Shown here: positions 56,470-64,000 of the stretch, piece after piece | Layout of the letters: each line of letters begins with the position of its first letter | Numbering within the stretch: position 1 is the first letter of the stretch | Origin: Branchiostoma floridae | Lineage: Eukaryota > Chordata > Leptocardii > Amphioxiformes > Branchiostomatidae | DNA length: 64,000 nt | Direction of reading: 5' to 3' | Assembly (NCBI RefSeq): GCF_000003815.2 | Contig: NC_049992.1 | Location: 17,287,617 to 17,351,616, forward strand | Position numbers and translations under genes: made by a program | Notes under the pieces: model-generated | Seen by the model: the letters and a program-made list of their open reading frames with translations, nothing else | The model's database searches: none | Told to the model about the DNA's origin: nothing

Positions 56470-57004
56470 TAGAAGTGGGTATCGGTACAGAAAATTCAGA
56501 TACAGGTACAGTTCAGGTCCAGAGGACCAGGTTCAGGAACGGACCTAGAAACCTAGACCTAATTATCTGTAAAAACATGTGAATGGGCAATACTAAAAAG
56601 AATTGTCCATAGTGAAAAGTTTAAACTTTGTTCCAACACAAGGGAAGAAACTCACCATAAATTTTCGGCCGAACACTCTGACCTTCATCAGATGTCCACT
56701 TTGCTACAAATGAATCTGCTTGATGGATTATCCGAATTCTACTGGCGTAAACGTAAAAAGATACTAATGTCTCTAATCAAGACCAAGTTTGAATGTAGAA
56801 AATTGGTGAAATGGCTATCGACATTCCTCTACTTCGCTCGTCTTCTTTTATTAGGACGATAAACCCCCAAACACGTGTATGTCTGCCGGTATAATCTGTG
56901 CATTTTCTAATCGGTCCAAAATCCGATGCACTAGTTTTCTTAGGTCCAGTTTATCCAGACCGATCCAACGGTTTTGTACCGGTACGGTGTGCCGGTTCCC
57001 ACCC
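56470..57004. mobile_element. hAT-like MITE, TAGAAGTGGGTA termini (long form)
   Basis: Starts TAGAAGTGGGTATCGGTACA and ends GGTTCCCACCC. It is 535 bases, about 140 longer than 51851-52248. It contains CTGATGAAGG on the minus strand near 56690. No clear target duplication. Confidence 0.6.
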
Positions 57005-57043
57005 GTACACTTTATCATTTAATACCGCTTTTCCGTCCTGCGT

Positions 57044-57287
57044 CTAAAGGTACAGTACTTGGGGCACCGGTGTGGCACTGCGGGGTCCGAAAGATTATTC
57101 AGCGAATTTCAGAGATAAAGAACGAATTTTATTACGTTTTGTGCATTTTGTCGCCTTCTACGTCAAACCTTCACGTATTACGCAATATCCAAATTACAAA
57201 AAATATACTACTATAACACAACAGTGCCACAATGAACGAACCCCTCAGTGCCGCACCAGTGCCCCAAGTGCAGTGAGATACTACCTT
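57044..57287. mobile_element. MITE of the TATCTCACTGCAC family
   Basis: Arms 'ggggcaccggtgtggcactgcggggtccg' and 'cgaacccctcagtgccgcaccagtgcccc' are inverted copies. It ends with GTGCAGTGAGATACTACCTT. Confidence 0.8.
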
Positions 57288-57519
57288 GACGTTGTCCCCG
57301 GCGGCTTACAGATAAGGTAATCAGGAACTTATAAGTCTCCTCACACGCGTTTTGAGGAACGTTTTCGGGTTTATGAGATCGGTAATATAGATCCACGAGT
57401 GACCGCCGGACTGAATAATAGGACCATAAGATAAGATAAAGTATGTATGAGTGAGGTTATGAGAATTCTACTAACATAGAGCTCGGTAGATAGTCAATCT
57501 GATATGACTGTGATGGAAA

Positions 57520-58193
57520 ATGTACTTGGGACACTGTTGCGGCACTGCGGGGTTCGTTCACTGCGGCACTGCTGTGTTATTTTATCCGATTTTTCATAAT
57601 TTGAATCTATTTCAACACCATTGTATTGATTATCCTACATGTAAATGCGGCTATCATTGTGAAACAACTGAACATTATCTACTACACTGCACACTCTATA
57701 CCAGCTAAAGAAGTTCTTTGTTATCGGCTGTCTCCAATATTATAGTAGACCTAAAGCACCTCAACCTCAGGATCAACATCTCTCTCACATCAACAGAACT
57801 GTAACATTTTTGATCTTGTCAATACCTATATCCATTGCACAGGCAGGTCCTCCTAATTGATTTTGCACCAACTTGTCTTGTCTAAATTTACTTTTCTGTT
57901 ATCCATTTTGTACTTATGTATGTATGTGGTTTACTATTCTTGTTTTATGCGTATGTACTTGAGTAGAAGGCTTGATATAAGCAATTTGTGCTTTCTGCCT
58001 CATACTCTCAAAATATATGTGAATAAATAAATAAATGATTTGAATATTGCGTAATACGTAGAATTATGACTTGAAAGACAACAAAATAAACAAAACCTAA
58101 GAACATTTGTTCTTTATCTGTGCCATTCGTTGAGTAATCTTCTCAACCCCTCAGTGCCGCACCGGTGCCCCAAGTACAGTGAGATATCACCTT
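57520..58193. mobile_element. MITE of the TATCTCACTGCAC family, split by a LINE
   Basis: The left half is 57520-57606 and the right half 58038-58193, which ends CAGTGAGATATCACCTTA. The interruption is the LINE fragment below. The order of insertion is clear: MITE first, then LINE. Confidence 0.85.
57607..58037 (+). mobile_element. 5'-truncated LINE 3' end nested in a MITE
   Basis: Flanked by perfect 8-base ATTTGAAT (57599-57606 and 58038-58045), it encodes the C-terminal tail of a non-LTR retrotransposon protein (PTCKCGYHCETTEHYLLHC, a Cys/His knuckle common at this end), followed by a 3' UTR and an (AAAT)n tail. About 430 bases remain. Confidence 0.85.
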
Positions 58194-58199
58194 ATTCAA

Positions 58200-59600
58200 G
58201 CATAGCCAAAACGATGAGGCATAAGTCATCACCTTATGAAACATACCCTTACTAGATAAATGATATATGTCCTTTGCAGTTAATAACCTAAGGGCAACTA
58301 TATATTAGGTTCGTGAAGTATTTTGTACATTCCCTGTCTGTCATGTTATATTGTATTTAAATCTAACAGAAATGCCAAGGTTATTGTAGATCCAGTCAAG
58401 GTCAAAGTCAATGTCCACTATCGAAATAGTTGCTCATTATCTTCGCCCTAGGTTAAGTTGACGGGTGCGTGTGTCTGTGAGTGCGTTTGTCTGCCGGCTG
58501 TGAATGCAATACGTCGAAAGTGCTTGTGTGGATTGTCTTGGTATTTGATATATGGGTAGTTCTGCGATATTTGTCACCCTAGCGACTTTCCCTCTAATAC
58601 TGCGGCGGAAAGTCCCGTTTTGATATCTTATGATCTGAGTATGATCATGATTTTTAAATAGCAGATAGCTATTGGCAGGGAGAGTAATACGTGTAGGTTT
58701 GGCCGGCCCCTAGCGACTTTTTTGAAACTGTAGCGGCCAATTTTGTTTCAGAATTTGAAACAAAAAACATTCAATAAGGGTTTGACTTTTGGTGTACTAA
58801 GTCTTCTATTTTTCCTTTCCATGTAATATATATAATATGTATATATAGTTGTTTTAGAATCAGTATGGTGAAAGCACGCTGTCCATTGACTTCTTGATCT
58901 TATAAGAACATGGGAGGATCTTGCAAAGAATGTGTACTTGGAAAGGCAATTTTCTTCATGTAATGAGTACCCAGGATTGCACCATGTAAGCGTATAAATC
59001 TTTCTTTGACGTCATCATAGTAAAGAGGATGATATTTGATAAGCTATGGGAGCAGTAATAGGGTTGGTTTTATAGATGTCAAGTTGAACCTTTGTTCGTC
59101 TGACTGCAAATGTTGGTTGGAGATATTTAGTGAGGATACCCTACTGTACTTGAATGATGGCAACAAATTCCACTCAGTGATAGAAAAGAAAGAAAGAATA
59201 ATTTATTTGAATCAATCCTTGGTTGGAAACTTTGGTACTTGATGGCATGACCATTTCTTGTTCTTTGTCTGCGTCGGTTTAAGATACTCAGCAGTTTGGT
59301 ACATTTATCGAATTTATTTGTCATGCTGTACATCATGCATAGCCTGGATATTTTTTTCTGTCTTCTAGTGACATTCATTTTCGGTCTTTTTGGCGACGCC
59401 TCGGCAGCTAGCCAAACAGTATAGCGTGCGTCCGTTTGACAAGAATTCCCAAAATTTCGCAGGCATGTCAGGATTTTTCCCCCGCCTGCGCAGTTGCATC
59501 ATCCCTTTAGAGGGGAATAACTTGGTAATGGGTTGTTTGATATTGGTGTCAATATATATAGCTAGCACCCTTGTCACAGTTTTACGTACAGAATCTTGCA
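58200..59600. other. No gene seen
   Basis: AT-rich sequence; (TATA) near 58830. Short open frames around 59036-59631 lack splice or domain support. Confidence 0.35.
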
Positions 59601-59609
59601 GAAAATAGG

Positions 59610-59825
59610 AGAATTTGAGAAATATAGACACATGATACGCCAGAGCAGTAAGCGAGCCGTGAAATATCGTTTGCGAGCAGGTAATTCCGCTGTCGACATG
59701 TCATGTTATCTGTCTGTATTTGTCAAATTTCTATTTTTCCAGTGACCCGTTGTGTCTTGTAGAGGGTATAAGACTTCCATACGGACCTCATACGGATTTG
59801 AATATATACGCACCCTATAACGCTA
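59610..59825. mobile_element. Relative of the 5214 MITE
   Basis: 'cagagcagtaagcgagccgtg', 'catgttatctgtctgtatttgtcaaatttc' and 'cggatttgaatatatacgcaccc' follow the order in 5214-5574. The left terminal repeat is missing. Confidence 0.5.
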
Positions 59826-60195
59826 GATCGAGCCAAAAAAAAAACACTGATCTCAATGTCAGTATGTTGTCTTCCATTCTACAGGAAAGACACTTAGTTC
59901 TAGTACAGTGTTTTAAAAAAAAGGTCTTAAACTAACAAAAAAGACCTCTAAAAATTACTGCTCCTCTGAGAAGACGTGACGTAGGCTCAGACATTTACTT
60001 AAAGGTCATGGTTTGGTCTTAAGCCTTGCGATGTAATCTTTCTAATTACAGTGATGCCCCCTGAGTAATTAGAATTACGTACAGCCTTGGAGAAATAGCA
60101 AGAGATATAGCAGAGGGCGATCTCTTGTAAAGTAATGTTTGGGGAGGCTCGTAGGGAATCACTAGAATGATCCTATTAGTTGGTTCTAACGGTAA

Positions 60196-60461
60196 GAGTG
60201 GTATCTCACTGCACTTACAATTGGGGCGCTGGTGCCACATGTACTGTAGGGTTAAAAAAAATTACTCAACGAATTATGGAGACGAAGAACGAATTTTCTT
60301 ACGTTTTGTGTATTTTGTTGTCTTGAAGTCATGCTTTTACGTATTACGCAATATCTAAATTACATTGTATAAATAATTGCCGAAACTAACGCAACAGTAC
60401 CGCAGTAACCGAACCCCCGCAGTGCCGCACCAGTACCCTAAGTGCAGTCAGATAACACCTT
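60196..60461. mobile_element. MITE of the TATCTCACTGCAC family
   Basis: 'gagtggtatctcactgcactt' on the left and 'gccgcaccagtaccctaagtgcagtcagataacacctta' on the right. The inner 'tacgtattacgcaatatctaaatt' is shared by all copies. Confidence 0.78.
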
Positions 60462-60467
60462 AAGCTG

Positions 60468-60560
60468 TAGGGGTGGGTATCTTAATGGTAAACCGGTTCC
60501 TTTTCGTGGACAGGTCGAGAAAATCTGGACCTGAAAAAATCAGAGGACCGGATTTTTGAC
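60468..60560. mobile_element. Left end of TAGGGGTGGGTA hAT-like MITE
   Basis: Starts TAGGGGTGGGTATC and contains 'ggacctgaaaaaatcagagga' like 51851-52248. Its right end is not found. Confidence 0.5.
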
Positions 60561-61539
60561 AAAGAGCTCTGTTCAACTTCAAATTTCAAAGTCAACAGTG
60601 TATACATACGTAGTCCTTCTTTACATACTTCCAAAAGAGCAGTGCAGAAATCATTGACTAGAAAGCAATAGCAGAACATGAATCCCAAGGGGTGTATTTT
60701 GGGTAATGTTTGTCCTTGAAAAAATCGCTCAACTATAGACATCTATATTCAAGCATCCCGTGAATGATATAAAAGTGATTTCTTACTTATTTTCAGGTTA
60801 TCATATAGAGCATATCCAGCCGTTTATTTTATGTGTTGTTCAATATATACCGTTCGGAGATAGCCTTCTCTTCGATTTACAATAAAAGAAACGAATCTCA
60901 GTAAAAGGATGGACCTATGTGCGGAAATCCTTGTCTTATAAATCTGCAAGACAGGACGAGATTTTTATTTTCCTTATGTTAGACTATGTTGATTTGATTA
61001 TATGGATATATCAGTGAACGCAGCAATTTTTGGTCGTTTCCAAAGCTAAAAAAAAGTTTGCAATCATACTGCAAATCGTACAAAGCAGCTTTAAAATAAG
61101 CAAATGCATATCGTGGAGTGAAAAAGCAAATATTTGAAAACGTATGCAAATGTCATAGAATATTTCAAGGTCAAAGAAGATGTATAATGTATAGAGGATG
61201 AATAATGATGATATATAGAGGATGTGTAAAGGATGAATAATGATGATGATGATAATGAAAGAAGATGTAAAAGAACAAAATGAAGAACTAGAGTTCCACG
61301 AACACATTCCTTCGCCAAATAATCATGCCTTTGTTCAAGACTAAAAAAAAAAACACGACTGCATGAACATGTGTTCCCCACAAACCCACAAAAAATACCA
61401 AAAACATAAACATCTTTTTCTCAGTTACATATGTGACAAGTTTGAAAGTCCTATCATGGAAAGAAGTGGATTTGTAAACTTTCCTCATTGATTATGTAAA
61501 TTTGCTGTTAATTTGCATAATAAGCATCTCAATATGTTT

Positions 61540-62990
61540 GTTTGTTTGTTTATTTTTATTTAACCGGGGATACATATCGCCTATTTAGGCGTTTTTCAAA
61601 GTTCCCTGGGGTACTAACGAAAATTAACACAACTTGGCATACAAATGATAAAGTAAAACAAATCAATTATACAACGTAAGCATAATATAACTCGAAATCA
61701 TTATCAAAATGAAATAAATGGAAATGAATAGAGATTTGCATACCAATGTGAAACAAGAAAAGACATAATAGTTACGTTTTAGACCATGTGGTATTCTGTT
61801 TTGTATATGGTTTTGAAGGTGGAGATGGATGCTGTTGCTCTTAAGTGTGGAGGTAGCGAGTTCCACAGGGATGCGCCGGAGAACGAGAGAGACTTTTTCT
61901 TGTATTGTAGACGTGTTTTGGGTAGTTGAAGCCCCCCCCTGTGTACTGTGCCGGGTGTGGTGTGAGTGTGTTTCAGCAGATGTGGTGAAGAGTTGGGAAA
62001 TGTGTGGAGGAGACATTCCATTGAGTGCTTTGAACATGAAGACAGCCTTATTTCTCTTGTGATGCTGCGCTACAGGGGTCCAGCCCAGTGTGTTCAGAAT
62101 GGTCTCTCTTGGAGTGTGGTGGTCGCACCCTAGCACTACCCTGCCCGCCCTGTGTTGCAACTTTTGTAGTTTGTCAATGCCCCCCTTCCCTCCCTGGTCC
62201 CATATGGTGCTACAATATTGAATGTGCAGGAGGAATAGTGTAGTATAAATTGTCAATAGCGCTTGCCTGTTCAGATATGGCTTTAGGCATTTCATGATGC
62301 CGATTATCTTAGACAGCTTTTTGCTAATGTGGAGAAAGTGGTAGTTCCACTGCAGGGCCTTGTCTATAACAACTCCTAAATACTTAAAAGTGTCCACCTG
62401 CTCCAGTTCAGTATCATCTAGAAGGAGCTGTAGTGACTGGTCAGTAGCTTTGGACTTCTGTGACCCAACCAACATTGATTTGCATTTTGAAGGGTTTAAG
62501 GATAGTTTGTTGGCGACGAACCAGTGCATGAGGCGGTTGCAGTCATTCTGTAGGGTCTCCTGAATTGTCTGTATGCTGCGATGGGAGAAGTACACGATGG
62601 TGTCGTCCGCGTACATAGCTACTCTACATGACTGTAAACAGTTTGGCAGGTCGTTGATATATACAATAAAAAGGAGGGGAACAAGAATGGACCCCTGAGG
62701 AACTCCACAAGTCACGCAAGACGTGTCAGATAGGACTGAGTTGACACATGTGCATTGCAGTCTACCTGTGAGGTACGATTTAAACCAACTACAAGCCCTT
62801 TCGTTGACACCGTAGGCTTTGAGTTTACTCAACAGTATGTCGTGGTTTAGAGTGTCAAGGCTCTGGATAAGTCACAGAATATCACACTTGTTTGTTGTTT
62901 TTTATCAATTGAGTCTATCCAGACCTCGACTACAGAGTGCAGTGCAGTCTCGCACAATATGTAAGTCTTCACTTGGTAATCAGCTAATTG
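61540..62990 (-). pseudogene. 5'-truncated LINE, reverse transcriptase fragment
   Basis: A 389-codon frame (62832-61663) carries the C-terminal half of a non-LTR reverse transcriptase: CGVPQGSILVPLLFIVYIND (usual PLLF block), the catalytic YADDT motif, LSLNPSKCKSM, FKYLGVVID, then the thumb and C-terminal region. Upstream of 62832 the same protein continues in another frame (VIFCDLSRA; ETALHSVVEVW), so a single-base shift near 62860 breaks it. The endonuclease and first ORF are absent. A 3' UTR and a (CAAA)n tail lie at 61540-61662. The clade is CR1/L2-like, not settled. Probably dead. Confidence 0.9.
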
Positions 62991-62994
62991 TTGT

Positions 62995-63175
62995 TCGGAA
63001 TACTATATGTGTTCAGTCATATGAAATTGTTCAACCTTCCTGGCTACTTAGATTTTATAATGAAGGCAACATTTTTTCGTCAAACTTTTTAATCCGCACG
63101 CTGGCATCAAATTTTTTTTGTTCGAGACGAACTCTGTCTCTCTGTCAACCCGAGGTCTCATCTTGGAGTTTCTCT
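62995..63175 (-). repeat. Dispersed repeat, CATATGGATGACATCC family (part)
   Basis: On the minus strand 'gttgccttcattataaaatctaagtagccaggaaggttgaac' matches the 3' part of 47645-47800. It follows the point where LINE homology ends. Confidence 0.6.
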
Positions 63176-63983
63176 GTCACATGACGTTTGATGGACATCG
63201 TCACGTGGCAAAACACAGTTATACACAGGTCTAAGATAGTGGCGCCCTCTGTCCCTGTTCAAAGTGCTCTTCAGTCGACATGGCCTTTGGTGTCCAAATT
63301 GTCAGTAATTCTTCAAATTTATATCGTCACTACAGGCGCTAATGTTGTCAGTCAATCTGAGACAGAGCGGTTTACCTAAGGGCGATAATAATACGTTGAA
63401 ATGGAAGGGTTGGCTATATCGCATATAGACTAAGTGGAAAAACCCATTTGTGATATCATATCTATGAGAGTAGAAGCAGGTTCTTTATTGAGCCTGCGTC
63501 TACACTAGACAGCGATACGACATCACCATTCTATTAGCTATAGGGTGGCGACCTCATGCGACTGCGCTGCGAACTCGCTGCAACTGAGCTGGGACGTTGC
63601 CATTTGGCAGGGTTCTAAGTGAATTTCATAGATGAATTTTTTAACGCTTTGTGCATTTCCTTGTGTTTTCGGTCATGTTTTAACATTTTTGCATGATATT
63701 TTAATCATGAAGTCAAGATCAAGGGCTACACGAATCTAATGTATGTCGCAGTGAGGTCGCAGTGCGACATTTTTTTAAATTTTGCTTTTTGACAGACAAG
63801 GACAATGTAGCACTGCACTCAAGCTAGTCACGTTATGTAACAGTGCCACAACCAAAGTACAGACAGAAGGTAAAGGTAGTCTTTTTTTCTCCCCGACAGA
63901 CGTCAGGTACCCATTTTTACCCCTGGGTGAAGTGATAAGGTGCCTTTGACAATGGTACAGCGTCGGGGGCACGGCGAGTAATG

Positions 63984-64000
63984 CCCCCCTCACATTAGGC
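63984..64000. mobile_element. Foldback MITE, CCCCCCTCACATTAGGC (cut by window end)
   Basis: The first 17 bases of the TIR seen in full at 3290 and 24011. The rest lies outside the window. Confidence 0.7.

Noticed and set aside
61829-62563. Plus-strand frames opposite the reverse transcriptase
   Set aside because: They are antisense shadows of the LINE frame, with no motif of their own.

Overview
The window is animal genomic DNA, most likely from a lancelet (Branchiostoma). It holds two chordate-type genes with introns, read on the minus strand, in a setting packed with small inverted-repeat DNA transposons (MITEs), tRNA- and 5S-headed SINEs and truncated LINEs. There is one 650-base assembly gap. 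The species call is inference from gene content and repeat style; no species-specific marker was checked.

From 2.67 to 27.88 kb (minus strand) lies a complete gene for ubiquitin conjugation factor E4 B (UBE4B/Ufd2). I resolved 24 coding exons whose phases all match. They sum to 3,501 bases and 1,166 residues: a Ser/Pro-rich N-terminus, the long helical Ufd2 core and a C-terminal U-box. The introns are full of MITEs, and several end within a few bases of a 5' splice site. One of these duplicated the splice donor of exon 7 as its target site.

About 1 kb upstream of the UBE4B start codon a second minus-strand gene ends. It is a three-exon homeobox gene (29.1 to 32.8 kb, 346 residues) that I identify as Vax, the ventral anterior homeobox transcription factor. 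A YY1-like motif and a perfect CRE lie between the genes and mark the probable UBE4B promoter. The two genes are tandem neighbours on one strand; nothing suggests a shared biochemical pathway.

From 33 to 64 kb I find no confident host gene. There are two weak candidate terminal exons (34.4 and 35.4 kb, minus strand), SINEs, several hAT-like MITEs with clear 8-base target-site duplications, a duplicated block next to the gap (42.6 to 43.0 kb), a 36-base minisatellite (44.5 to 45.2 kb), a MITE family with a nested LINE 3' end (57.5 to 58.2 kb) and a 5'-truncated LINE reverse-transcriptase fragment (61.5 to 63.0 kb). The last 17 bases are the start of a MITE that also has complete copies at 3.3 and 24.0 kb.
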